Assembly: GCA_045532035.1 (NCBI GenBank) | Contig: JAZSFD010000018.1 | Location: 1-51,724, forward strand | Reading direction: 5' to 3' | DNA: 51,724 bases | DNA from: UMGS1052 sp045532035 | GTDB lineage: Bacteria; Bacillota; Clostridia; Oscillospirales; CAG-382 | In this document: positions 42,002 through 50,356 of the stretch, one piece after another | How positions within the stretch are numbered: the stretch's first letter is position 1 | Layout of the letters: each line of letters begins with the position of its first letter | The notes under the pieces: model-generated | Databases searched by the model: none | What the model was told of the DNA's origin: nothing | The model's input: only the letters and a program-made list of their open reading frames with translations | Translations under genes and position numbers: made by a program

Positions 42002-43414
42002 TTACTTTTTGGCAAAGCTTTTGCTGTTGCTGTCCCAGATGGTTTTGAGCTTTACGATTTTTTCAAGCGAAGCACCTGTGAAAGGTACGGGGATGCAGTC
42101 CTTGTCGATGATAAAGCCGTTGACGGTGTTTTTTTCGGACAGAACTTCTGTCATCAGCTCATCAAAACTCCATTTTTTGTAGCCCGAGGCTTCGGGCGCT
42201 TCATTTTTGAAGCGGATATAGCCTTCCGAGCGTTCCATCAGCTCGGCAGAGGTGAAAAGCTCAAGAAGGCAGGAGCCCTTGTCGTCCTTGACGATGGCGA
42301 CCGAAAGCTCTCCGTTTTCGGGGTCTTTCTTCATGCAGGGCTGCAAAAGAGTTGCCTTGAAAAGAGCATCATACATTGCAAGTTCGGCGTTTTTGAGCTT
42401 TTCTGCGGGAACGCCGTTGCGGAGATCCTGGAAAAATCCCGACATGGCAGCACGCAGAAGAACGTTTTCGGGGAAGGTCTGTTTTTTGATAAGCTCTTCG
42501 GTGTTGAGCTGGATGAGAGTAGAAAAGGCGAATTTATAAATAAATCTGATACCGCGAAGACCAAGCGTTGCCGATTCGGAAACTATCCTTGATGCTGCGG
42601 GAGGCGAGGAAATGTCGGGAGTTGTGGTAAATTCCTGAACATAGACTTTCTGACCCTTGGTGAGAAAATCCGACGCCAAGGTGTCGGCAACCTCTCGTGT
42701 CAGCGCCACAAGAGCGTTTCCGCCTGCCGAATGGGGGCGTTTTGTGTGCTCGGAATAGATGACAAAAAGGCTTTTTGCGCATGAAACATTCTGAAAAAGC
42801 GCTTTTTTGGCATTCTGGCAGAGGGTGTCGAGAGATTTGGGTATCTGAACCTTGACCTTTTCGCCTGCAGGGGCGTTTTGCTTTGCCTTGGCGATAAGCT
42901 CATTGATCTTGCGCTCGCAGAGAGCGGCTGTTGCAATACTCTGGGCAAGGTCTGCGCGGATAGATGTGGCCTTGTCTGCGTCGGGCATTTTTATGGCATT
43001 GTTATAAAATTCCACAAGCTCGGAAAACTCGCGTTTATCCTCCTCCGAAAGGGGAGGCGAGGCAGGTCTTTCGGGAGCCTCTACGGTTTTGGGGGAAATC
43101 TCCGGTGCTTTGGGCTCGGAGGCGATCTCGATGAGAGCCTTTTCGATGAAGAAATCCTCGTCGCGCTCATAGGTTATGCGGTATTTTCCGAAATTTTCGG
43201 AGGCATCGCGCCAGAGTTCAAATTCCCTGTCGGTTATTTCAATAATCCTTTCTCCGCCGTGATATTTGAGGATTCTGCCGTATTTTTTGCCGTCAGCGGT
43301 ATCTTCAAAAACCTCGAAGACTCCGTCGCGGTAGACAACATTTTCGTTTTCGGGACGGGCGAGCTCGGTTATTGTTTTTTCTTTGTTTTCTTTCTTTTTG
43401 TTAAAAAATCCCAT
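42002..43414 (-). CDS. Unknown protein, possible SseB-like C-terminus
   Basis: 470-aa protein I do not recognise as a whole. The first ~35 residues are Lys/Glu-rich. Residues 25-95 look like a small beta domain with an alternating charged/hydrophobic pattern. A Pro/Glu linker (about 95-125) follows, then a largely helical middle. The last ~100 residues (about 370-470), with FTSAELMERSE, then WSFDELMTEV and GFIIDKDCIPVPF, resemble SseB N-terminal-domain proteins, which are poorly understood (weak evidence). There is no signal peptide or membrane helix, so it is likely cytoplasmic. It sits between azlD and pth with gaps of 21 and 15 bp. Confidence 0.6.
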   Translation of the reverse strand: MGFFNKKKENKEKTITELARPENENVVYRDGVFEVFEDTADGKKYGRILKYHGGERIIEITDREFELWRDASENFGKYRITYERDEDFFIEKALIEIASEPKAPEISPKTVEAPERPASPPLSEEDKREFSELVEFYNNAIKMPDADKATSIRADLAQSIATAALCERKINELIAKAKQNAPAGEKVKVQIPKSLDTLCQNAKKALFQNVSCAKSLFVIYSEHTKRPHSAGGNALVALTREVADTLASDFLTKGQKVYVQEFTTTPDISSPPAASRIVSESATLGLRGIRFIYKFAFSTLIQLNTEELIKKQTFPENVLLRAAMSGFFQDLRNGVPAEKLKNAELAMYDALFKATLLQPCMKKDPENGELSVAIVKDDKGSCLLELFTSAELMERSEGYIRFKNEAPEASGYKKWSFDELMTEVLSEKNTVNGFIIDKDCIPVPFTGASLEKIVKLKTIWDSNSKSFAKK

Positions 43415-43435
43415 GTTTTTTCCTTTCGGTGGTTT

Positions 43436-43756
43436 TCAGATTATATACGGTAGCAAAAGCTCGGCGGCAAGCACTGCGCCGCAGGAGATAGCCGCCACCT
43501 GCAGAAGACCGCGGTCAAAAAATGCAAGCACAAGCGCCACTCCAAAGCCTATGGCTGCACAGACGGGATTGGAGGATGCATAAAAAATATCGGGTATGGT
43601 CATGACTGTGAGCACCGAATAGGGTACATAATGCAGAAATGACAGGATAAAACGGTTTTCGATCTTTTGGCGTACCAGCACCATCGGCAACATTCTCACA
43701 AGATATGTGACTGCGGCGCAGGCTACAAGATAGGGAAGAAATTTGAGAAAATCCAT
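43436..43756 (-). CDS. azlD: Branched-chain amino acid exporter, small subunit AzlD
   Basis: 106-aa membrane protein with four hydrophobic helices and the AzlD pattern AAVTYLVRMLPMVLVRQKIE (about residues 14-33) and a typical short C-terminus. AzlC and AzlD form a branched-chain amino-acid exporter; AzlD is the small partner. It begins 1 bp after the azlC stop. The length matches the family. Confidence 0.9.
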   Translation of the reverse strand: MDFLKFLPYLVACAAVTYLVRMLPMVLVRQKIENRFILSFLHYVPYSVLTVMTIPDIFYASSNPVCAAIGFGVALVLAFFDRGLLQVAAISCGAVLAAELLLPYII

Positions 43757-43757
43757 G

Positions 43758-44474
43758 TCACATTTCCTCCTTTTCTTCGGTCTTTATAGGGAAGATCAAC
43801 GCAAAAATCGCGCTTGCCGTAAGGGCGCAGATCATGATGACAAATCCCGACGGAATTTTTGAAAGACAGGGCGTATAGCGGAAAAGGCACGAAAGTCCCG
43901 CCGAAAAAAGAGCACAAAGCGCCACGGCTCGGCTTTTCTTTGCCGCAGGGGTGACGATGGCAACAAACATTCCGTAGATGGCAAGGCTCAGCGCTGAAAC
44001 CACAACTTCGGGGAGAATGTTTCCTGCGGCAGCACCCAACAGTGTGCCCGCGCTCCAGCCGAGATAGGGAGTCAAGATCAGACCGTAAAGATATTTTCTG
44101 CCGACAGTCCCCTTTTGCGCCGAGGCGACGGCAAAAACTTCGTCGGTATTGACAAAGGAAATGAGAAATCTGTCGCGCAGTCTCACGCTTTTTCCGAGCT
44201 TCTGGGAGAGCGACACCGACATGAGCGAATAGCGCATATTGATGACAAGCTGTGCTCCGCAAAGCTCGATGATCGAGCCGCTTTGAGCCATGATGGGCAC
44301 CGCCGCAAGCTGACCTGCCGAGGTGACATTTGTCATCGAAATGAGAAGCACTTCTATTATTGTAAGACCTGCCTCGCACGCCGAGATGCCAAAGGCAAAA
44401 GCGACGGTGAGATAGCCCAGGCAGATCGGGAGTCCGTCAAATATTCCTTTTTTGAAGCTGTTTGTTTCGTGCAT
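43758..44474 (-). CDS. azlC: Branched-chain amino acid exporter, large subunit AzlC
   Basis: 238-aa AzlC, the large subunit of the AzlCD exporter for leucine, isoleucine, valine and analogues. Seven or eight helices are evident, and the segments GYLTVAFAFGISA (about 20-32) and GAQLVINMRYSLMS (about 73-86) are characteristic. AAAGGAAAA precedes the start. It heads an operon of seven genes under the promoter at 44620-44648 with an untranslated leader of about 135 nt. I looked for a T-box or other riboswitch in that leader and could not support one. Confidence 0.92.
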   Translation of the reverse strand: MHETNSFKKGIFDGLPICLGYLTVAFAFGISACEAGLTIIEVLLISMTNVTSAGQLAAVPIMAQSGSIIELCGAQLVINMRYSLMSVSLSQKLGKSVRLRDRFLISFVNTDEVFAVASAQKGTVGRKYLYGLILTPYLGWSAGTLLGAAAGNILPEVVVSALSLAIYGMFVAIVTPAAKKSRAVALCALFSAGLSCLFRYTPCLSKIPSGFVIMICALTASAIFALIFPIKTEEKEEM

Positions 44475-44619
44475 TTTTGATTTTCCTTTTGCTGTATGCG
44501 GATAAGTGAGAGGAGGTGTGGTTTTTACAAGGCGAAGATTTTGATATCGGTAAAAAATCAGCTGAAATCAATATAGGCATATTGCCATACATTGGAACCT
44601 CCATACATTTCCATTTTAT

Positions 44620-44648
44620 ACTATACCACAAAGGCTGTAAAAAGTCAA
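44620..44648 (-). promoter_or_regulatory. Promoter of azlC operon
   Basis: On the minus strand, TTGACT (44643-44648) and TATAGT (44620-44625) with a 17-nt spacer lie about 145 bp upstream of azlC. The long leader between leaves room for RNA-level control. Confidence 0.75.
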
Positions 44649-44730
44649 ACAAAAAGAGGATTGAAAAAGCGTCGGATATTGTTATTTTGGTAAAAATATC
44701 GGCTTTTTTCTAAAAATATCCCCTGATAGG

Positions 44731-44759
44731 TTGATTTTTTCAAGAAAATGTATTATAAT
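44731..44759 (+). promoter_or_regulatory. Promoter of guaB operon
   Basis: TTGATT (44731-44736) and perfect TATAAT (44754-44759) with a 17-nt spacer lie about 70 bp upstream of the guaB start. It would also drive trkA and trkH. Confidence 0.78.
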
Positions 44760-44831
44760 ACCTTATTAAATATATAATTTTTGTTAAGAATTTTTGATAT
44801 CCATCAAAATTTTCAGAAAGGAAGAAAAATC

Positions 44832-46331
44832 ATGGCTTTTTATTACAGCGAACCTTCACACACCTTCAGCGAATATCTTCTTGTTCCCGGCTATTCAAGC
44901 GCCGAATGTATCCCCTCAAATGTTTCTTTGAGAACTCCGCTTGTAAAGTTCAAAAAGGGTGAGGAACCTGCTCTTTCGATGAATATTCCGCTGGTTTCGG
45001 CGATTATGCAGTCTGTTTCTGACGACAAAATGGCAATCGCCCTTGCAAAGGAAGGCGGCGTTTCGTTTATCTACGGCTCCCAGACCATCGAGGATCAGGC
45101 GGCCATGGTACGCAGAGTCAAGAGCTACAAGGCAGGCTTTGTGGTTTCAGGCTCGAATCTTCGTCCCGACGCGACTCTTGCCGACGTCATTGAACTGAAG
45201 GAGCGCAACGGCTATTCGACCATCGCCATCACCGAGGACGGCTCTGCCACAGGCAAGCTTCTCGGCATTGTGACCGGCCGTGATTACAGAGTCAGCCGTA
45301 TGTCCACCGACGAAAAGGTCGAAAGCTTTATGACTCCTTTTGAAAAACTTGTGACAGCTCCCGAGGGAACCACCCTCAAGGAAGCAAACGACATTATCTG
45401 GGATCACAAGCTCAATTCTCTTCCCATCATTGACAAAAACGGCTGTCTTGTTGCTTTTGTTTTCAGAAAGGACTATGACCAGCACAAAACCAATCCCCAC
45501 GAGCTTCTTGACAAGAACAAGAGCTATGTGGTCGGTGCAGGTATCAATACCCGTGACTATGCCGAGCGTGTTCCCGCCCTTGTGGAGGCAGGAGCCGATG
45601 TTCTTTGTATCGACTCGAGCGAAGGCTACACCGAATGGCAGAGTCGCACCATCGCTTTCATCCGTGAAAAATACGGTGACACAGTAAAGGTCGGCGCAGG
45701 AAATGTTGTTGATGCCGACGGCTTCCGTTTCCTTGCGGATGCAGGTGCTGACTTTATCAAAATCGGTATCGGCGGCGGTTCGATCTGCATTACCCGTGAA
45801 ACAAAGGGTATCGGCCGCGGTCAGGCGACAGCTGTTATCGAGGTTGCAAAGGCACGCGATGAATATTACAAGGAAACAGGTATCTATGTTCCGATCTGCT
45901 CGGACGGCGGTATCGTTCACGATTATCACATCACTCTTGCCCTTGCCATGGGTTGTGATTTCTGTATGCTCGGAAGATATTTCTCCCGCTTCGAGGAAAG
46001 CCCCACAAACAAGGTGCTTGTCAACGGCAGCTACATGAAGGAATACTGGGGCGAGGGAAGTGCCCGTGCCCGCAACTGGCAGAGATACGACATGGGCGGT
46101 GCGGCAAAGCTTTCGTTTGTCGAAGGCGTCGACTGCTATGTACCTTATGCCGGACTTCTGCATGACAATGTGGCAATAACCTTGAGCAAGGTGCGCTCGA
46201 CCATGTGTAACTGCGGTGCGCTCACCATTCCCGAGCTTCAGAGCAAGGCAAAGCTTACCCTTGTCAGTGCGGTATCCATCGTTGAGGGCGGAGCACATGA
46301 CGTGCTTGTCAAGGACAAGGTCAATCACTGA
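44832..46331 (+). CDS. guaB: IMP dehydrogenase, Tritrichomonas-like clade
   Basis: 499-aa IMP dehydrogenase, oxidising IMP to XMP on the path to GMP. The TIM barrel is interrupted by a CBS pair (about 105-220). The catalytic loop GGGSICITRE has Cys319, and the flap has the Arg418-Tyr419 dyad and Glu431. Lys310 is also present. This numbering and the sequence around it agree with what I recall of the Tritrichomonas foetus enzyme, itself thought to be of bacterial origin. Most bacterial GuaB read GPGSICTTR instead. AAAGGAAG precedes ATG 44832; the frame from 44781 lacks a ribosome site. trkA follows by 28 bp. Confidence 0.95.
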   Translation: MAFYYSEPSHTFSEYLLVPGYSSAECIPSNVSLRTPLVKFKKGEEPALSMNIPLVSAIMQSVSDDKMAIALAKEGGVSFIYGSQTIEDQAAMVRRVKSYKAGFVVSGSNLRPDATLADVIELKERNGYSTIAITEDGSATGKLLGIVTGRDYRVSRMSTDEKVESFMTPFEKLVTAPEGTTLKEANDIIWDHKLNSLPIIDKNGCLVAFVFRKDYDQHKTNPHELLDKNKSYVVGAGINTRDYAERVPALVEAGADVLCIDSSEGYTEWQSRTIAFIREKYGDTVKVGAGNVVDADGFRFLADAGADFIKIGIGGGSICITRETKGIGRGQATAVIEVAKARDEYYKETGIYVPICSDGGIVHDYHITLALAMGCDFCMLGRYFSRFEESPTNKVLVNGSYMKEYWGEGSARARNWQRYDMGGAAKLSFVEGVDCYVPYAGLLHDNVAITLSKVRSTMCNCGALTIPELQSKAKLTLVSAVSIVEGGAHDVLVKDKVNH

Positions 46332-46359
46332 GTTTTCTGAAAAAAGGGAATTTTGAAAT

Positions 46360-47718
46360 ATGAAAATTATAATTGTCGGCTGTGGAAAGATAGGTTCATC
46401 TATCCTTGCAAATCTTGCGTCGGAAGGACATGATGTTATCGGTGTTGATTCAAGTCAGCACGTTATCGATGAGCTTTCGAATGTTTACGATGTCATGTGT
46501 GTCTGCGGCAACGGTGCCGACAGCGACATTCTTTCCGAGGTCGATGCCGGAAAAGCAGATCTTTTTGTGGCGGTGACGGGCTCCGACGAGATGAATATGC
46601 TCAGTTGCTTTCTTGCCCGCAAAATGGGCGCGGCATATACCATCGCAAGGATCCGTACACCCGAATACAACGACAAAAGCATCACCTTCCTGCGCCGCAA
46701 TCTTGAGCTTTCCGATTCTATAAACCCCGAATATGCCACGGCACATGAGATCTTCAATATTCTTAAATTTCCCAGCGCTGTCAATATCGAGACCTTTTCG
46801 GCGCGAAATTTTGAAATGATCGAGCTGATTCTTAAAGACGATTCTCCCCTTGACGGAATGCGTCTTATGGATATCAGAAAAAAATACAATGCAAAATTCC
46901 TCGTCTGTGCCGTTCAGCGGGGTGAGGAAGCTTTTATCCCCGGCGGAAACTTTGTGCTTCGCGGTGGTGACAAGATAGGTATCACGGCAAATCACATCGA
47001 GCTTCACAAGCTTTTGAAAGAGCTCGGAATGCTGCAGAAAAAAGCCCGCAATGTCATAATTCTCGGCGGAAGCACGACTTCTTTCTATCTTGCGAAGATG
47101 CTTATTTCGGCAGGAAATTCTGTCAAGGTCATCGAGAAGAACAGAGAACGCTGTGTGGAGCTTGCATCCGAGCTTCCTGAGGCTGTTATCATCAACGGGG
47201 ATGGTGCTCAGCAGGAGCTTCTGCTTGAAGAAGGCATCGATTCTGCAGACGCTTTTGTGTCACTTACCGACATGGATGAGGAGAATATCATCATTTCCTG
47301 CTTTGCCCGTGCACAAAAGGTTCCGACGGTTATCACAAAGATAACTCGTCCCGAGCTTGCCTCTATGGCACAAAAGCTTGGACTTGACTGTATTGTTTCG
47401 CCACAGAAAACGGTGGGAGATATCATCACCGGCTATGCCAGAGCGCTTGAAAATTCGGTCGGAAGCTCTGTGGAGACTCTTTATAAGCTTATGGACGGTT
47501 CTGTTGAAGCGCTGGAGTTTTCGGTGCAGCAGGACTTTGAATTTATCAACATTCCTCTGAGAGAAATGAAGCTGAAAGAAAACATTCTTCTTGCGGGAAT
47601 CTTACGTGGCAGAAACACGATTATTCCCTCGGGCGATGACTTGATATTGCCCGGCGATAAGGTTGTTGTCCTGGCATCAAAAACAAGACTCCAGGATCTT
47701 TCGGACATCATCGCTTAA
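46360..47718 (+). CDS. trkA: Trk potassium uptake regulatory protein TrkA
   Basis: 452-aa TrkA with two tandem RCK units, each a Rossmann-type NAD-binding domain followed by a TrkA-C domain. The first begins IIIVGCGKIGSSILANL (about 3-19) and the second has VIILGGSTTSFYLAKML near residue 231. It is a peripheral protein on the inside of the membrane that gates TrkH. GGGAA lies in front of the start. It is 28 bp after guaB and 21 bp before trkH, so all three share a transcript; the purine link may reflect nucleotide sensing (speculative). Confidence 0.94.
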   Translation: MKIIIVGCGKIGSSILANLASEGHDVIGVDSSQHVIDELSNVYDVMCVCGNGADSDILSEVDAGKADLFVAVTGSDEMNMLSCFLARKMGAAYTIARIRTPEYNDKSITFLRRNLELSDSINPEYATAHEIFNILKFPSAVNIETFSARNFEMIELILKDDSPLDGMRLMDIRKKYNAKFLVCAVQRGEEAFIPGGNFVLRGGDKIGITANHIELHKLLKELGMLQKKARNVIILGGSTTSFYLAKMLISAGNSVKVIEKNRERCVELASELPEAVIINGDGAQQELLLEEGIDSADAFVSLTDMDEENIIISCFARAQKVPTVITKITRPELASMAQKLGLDCIVSPQKTVGDIITGYARALENSVGSSVETLYKLMDGSVEALEFSVQQDFEFINIPLREMKLKENILLAGILRGRNTIIPSGDDLILPGDKVVVLASKTRLQDLSDIIA

Positions 47719-47739
47719 CGGAAGGGCGGTGCGAGCTTC

Positions 47740-49200
47740 ATGAATCTTAAAATGGTATTCAACACCCTGGGCAGCATTATGAAAACAGAGGCGCTGCTTT
47801 TGCTTGTGCCCCTGTCTGTTGCCCTCATATACAGAGAAAAGCTGTCGGTCACAGCTTTTCTTGTCACAATTGTCATTGCTCTTGCGGCAGGCTTTGCCAT
47901 GACGCTTGCCACAAGAACGAAAAACCGCGTCATCTACGCAAAGGAAGGCTTTGCCATTGTTGCCCTTGCATGGATATTTATGTCGGCGGTGGGCGCTTTG
48001 CCCTTTGTTCTGAACCGGGATATTCCGTCGTATATCGACGCTTTTTTTGAAATTGTCAGCGGCTTTACCACAACAGGCGCCTCTATCGTTCCGAATGTGG
48101 AGCTTTTGTCAAAAAGCAGTCTTATATGGCGTAGCTTTGCCCATTGGATCGGCGGAATGGGAGTGCTTGTTTTTGTCATGGCACTTCTTCCCAGTATTTC
48201 AGACCGCTCGATACATATCATGCGTGCCGAGATGCCGGGTCCTGTTGTCGGAAAGCTGGTGCCCCGCGCAAGAGATACCGCAAAAATACTTTATCTTATC
48301 TATATCGTCATGACTCTTGTCGAAGTGGCGCTTCTCTCGTTTGGAGAGATGGATCTTTTCGAAAGCTTTTTCCATGCTTTCGGTTCGGCTGGAACGGGTG
48401 GTTTTGGCATGAAAGCAGACAGCCTTGCATCCTATTCGCCGTACAGCCAGTGGGTCATCGGTATTTTTATTCTGTTTTTCGGAATAAATTTTAACCTTTA
48501 TTATCTTATACTCATTCGTCGTGCAAAGGCGGCATTCAAATCAACAGAGCTTTGGGCATATCTCGGAATAATCGCAACGGCGGTAATTCTCCTTTGCATA
48601 AATCTCGGCTCGCTTTACGAAAGCTTTTCGGAAACGGTTCGCCATGCCTTTTTGCAGGTGACATCTATCATTTCTACCTCGGGATATTCCACCGTTGATT
48701 TTGATTTGTGGCCTGATTTTTCAAAGGGAATAATACTTTTCATGCTCATCTTTATGGGCGGATGTGCCGGGTCCACCGCGGGCGGTCTGAAGGTATCAAG
48801 AGTCTTGCTTCTTTTCAAGGTCATCGGCCGTGAGATAAAGCAGTCGCTCCATCCCCGTTCGGTAAACGCCGTGCGCCTTGAGGGAAAAACGGTTGAGGAA
48901 AAGACAGCTGTCGGAGTTTGCGTCTATTTTGCACTTTATATAATTTGTATTCTCACAACCTATCTTATCATCAGTCTCGATCCTGTCGCGGCGGGATTTG
49001 AAACGAATTTTACCGCCGCAGTCACCTGCTTTAACAATGTGGGTCCCGGTTTTGCAAAGGTGGGTCCCATGGGAGGCTTTGGATTTTATTCTCCCATATC
49101 AAAGCTTGTGCTGTCGTTTTGTATGCTTTTCGGCAGACTTGAGATCTATCCTCTTCTGCTTGTCCTTTTCCCTGCGACATGGACAAAAAGGTGCAAGTAA
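47740..49200 (+). CDS. trkH: Trk-type potassium uptake protein TrkH
   Basis: 486-aa membrane subunit of the Trk potassium transporter. The four pore loops can be seen: SGFTTTGASI, AGTGGFGMK, ISTSGYSTVDF and FNNVGPGFAKVG, each around the selectivity-filter glycine. About ten hydrophobic helices are evident and the length is normal. AAGGGCGG precedes the start. It is the last gene of the guaB-trkA-trkH row and converges on a small membrane protein 6 bp on, with no terminator found. Confidence 0.94.
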   Translation: MNLKMVFNTLGSIMKTEALLLLVPLSVALIYREKLSVTAFLVTIVIALAAGFAMTLATRTKNRVIYAKEGFAIVALAWIFMSAVGALPFVLNRDIPSYIDAFFEIVSGFTTTGASIVPNVELLSKSSLIWRSFAHWIGGMGVLVFVMALLPSISDRSIHIMRAEMPGPVVGKLVPRARDTAKILYLIYIVMTLVEVALLSFGEMDLFESFFHAFGSAGTGGFGMKADSLASYSPYSQWVIGIFILFFGINFNLYYLILIRRAKAAFKSTELWAYLGIIATAVILLCINLGSLYESFSETVRHAFLQVTSIISTSGYSTVDFDLWPDFSKGIILFMLIFMGGCAGSTAGGLKVSRVLLLFKVIGREIKQSLHPRSVNAVRLEGKTVEEKTAVGVCVYFALYIICILTTYLIISLDPVAAGFETNFTAAVTCFNNVGPGFAKVGPMGGFGFYSPISKLVLSFCMLFGRLEIYPLLLVLFPATWTKRCK

Positions 49201-49206
49201 GTTGTC

Positions 49207-49461
49207 TTATTTCCCGCTTTTTTTGAGATAAAGGTCGATTAAAAGTCCGAAGGACACCGAAAGTCCCGCCGAGGTGCCGAGATACAAAAGGCATTCGCGC
49301 AGAATAATTTTTTCGGTGTATTTCACTCCGCCTGTGCTGTCAAGAAATATGTAATACAAAAGCACAAGGCATGAGGTGAGATAGACAAGCTTCAGACACG
49401 AAAGAGAGAAGCTTGCGGCAAGGCTTTTTGAATGAATGAGCTTTGATATGTGTTTTTTCAT
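49207..49461 (-). CDS. Small two-helix membrane protein, unrecognised
   Basis: 84-aa protein with a Lys/His/Ser-rich N-terminus and two hydrophobic segments (about 22-40 and 54-75) ending in Lys-Lys-Ser-Gly-Lys. I do not recognise the family. Start 49461 was chosen for AAGGAG upstream; the longer frame to 49530 lacks one. It stands alone between convergent trkH and the divergent isomerase gene. A role as a membrane accessory or toxin-like peptide is possible but not supported. Confidence 0.6.
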   Translation of the reverse strand: MKKHISKLIHSKSLAASFSLSCLKLVYLTSCLVLLYYIFLDSTGGVKYTEKIILRECLLYLGTSAGLSVSFGLLIDLYLKKSGK

Positions 49462-49482
49462 CGGTGGGTTCTCCTTTTTGGT

Positions 49483-49511
49483 TTGAAAAAAGTGTTTATT
49501 ACTATTAAATA
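49483..49511 (+). promoter_or_regulatory. Candidate promoter of isomerase-nrdR
   Basis: TTGAAA (49483-49488) and TAAATA (49506-49511) with a 17-nt spacer lie just before the TIM-barrel gene. The predicted transcript start falls near the ribosome site, so the leader would be very short. Moderate support. Confidence 0.4.
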
Positions 49512-49533
49512 TTGAAAAGAGGTGAAGCATAAA

Positions 49534-50328
49534 TTGTCACAAGTCGGCATATCCACTGCCTGCTATTACCCGAAGGACACCTTTCTTTCGCTGGAGGAGG
49601 TGCTTTCGGCAGATGTCAGGATTTGCGAGGTATTCATGAACTCCTTGCAGGAGCTTAAAAAGAGCAACCTTTCAAGATATCTTGAAAAACTTAAGGAGTA
49701 TGATGCCCGTGTCATTTCCTTTCATCCTTACACCTCCGCTTTCGAGAGTCTTCTTTTTTTCTCGGAGTATGGAAACAGGATGAATGACGGCATTGAGCTG
49801 TACAAAAGATTTTTTGAGGGGGCGGCAACGCTTGGTGCGAAATATTTCGTTTTCCACGGCGAGCGCAATGTTCCCACCTTTTCAAGGGGTCTTTCGGACG
49901 ACGAAACGATTGTCAGGGCATATACTGCGCTTATCGAAACGGCAAAAAGTTTCGGGCTTGTTTTTACACAGGAGAATGTCAATAATCATCGTTCTCATTC
50001 GCCCGAGCATATAAAAAAGCTGCGAGCTCTTGTGCCCGAATTGCGCTTCACCTTTGATCTCAAGCAGGCTTTCCGCGCAAAGCAGGATTATGCCGCCATC
50101 ATCCGTGAAATGGGCGATCGGCTTTGCCATATCCACATCAACGATTTCGGCGAGCATGAATGCTGTCTGCCCTTTACGGGATATGCCGATCTTTTTGATG
50201 TGAAGAAGAAGCTTTCCGAAATAGGTTATTCGGGAGATTATATTCTTGAAGTATACAGAGCAAGCTTTTGTGACAACCGCGATCTTTGCGAATCGCTTGA
50301 AAAGACAAGAGCGTTGTTTTGCCGCTGA
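49534..50328 (+). CDS. Sugar phosphate isomerase/epimerase-like TIM barrel protein
   Basis: 264-aa TIM-barrel protein of the xylose isomerase-like/AP endonuclease 2 superfamily. Metal-binding-type segments are visible: HPYTSAFES, FHGERN, TQENVNNHRSHS, TFDLKQAFRA, HIHINDFGEHE and DYILEVYR. Family members act on sugars or keto-acids, or are unassigned. A GTG in frame at 49522 lies inside the ribosome site AGAGGTG; TTG 49534, 9 nt downstream of it, is the better start. nrdR follows by 28 bp. The substrate is not known. Confidence 0.8.
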   Translation: MSQVGISTACYYPKDTFLSLEEVLSADVRICEVFMNSLQELKKSNLSRYLEKLKEYDARVISFHPYTSAFESLLFFSEYGNRMNDGIELYKRFFEGAATLGAKYFVFHGERNVPTFSRGLSDDETIVRAYTALIETAKSFGLVFTQENVNNHRSHSPEHIKKLRALVPELRFTFDLKQAFRAKQDYAAIIREMGDRLCHIHINDFGEHECCLPFTGYADLFDVKKKLSEIGYSGDYILEVYRASFCDNRDLCESLEKTRALFCR

Positions 50329-50356
50329 TTTTTGATTTGAAAACGGAGGAAAAGAA

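Larger units (their letters stand above)
44475..44831. other. 357-bp divergent intergenic region, azlC to guaB
   Basis: This gene-free stretch holds the azlC promoter (minus strand), the guaB promoter (plus strand) and an AT-rich part between. A single DnaA-box-like TGCGGATAA at about 44506-44514 has one mismatch; no cluster is seen. No tRNA, riboswitch or convincing small ORF was found. This is where the long minus-strand run ends and a plus-strand run begins. Confidence 0.7.

Noticed and set aside
43723..44379. 218-codon frame on the minus strand
   Set aside because: Same strand but a different frame within azlC; composition rich in Arg, His and Cys and no ribosome site.
44475..44619. T-box or other riboswitch in the 135-nt azlC leader
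   Set aside because: No TGGNACCGCG-type element or terminator/antiterminator pair recognised.
44516..44713. Small + strand frame behind AGGAGG in the azlC-guaB gap
   Set aside because: The only early start overlaps the ribosome site itself and the frame is antisense to the azlC leader.
44475..44831. Second origin candidate at the strand-switch point
   Set aside because: Only one mismatched DnaA-box-like sequence; no cluster, and dnaA is far away.
45147..46328. 393-codon open frame on the minus strand
   Set aside because: Antisense to guaB; its His/Cys-rich composition reflects the reverse of guaB codons.
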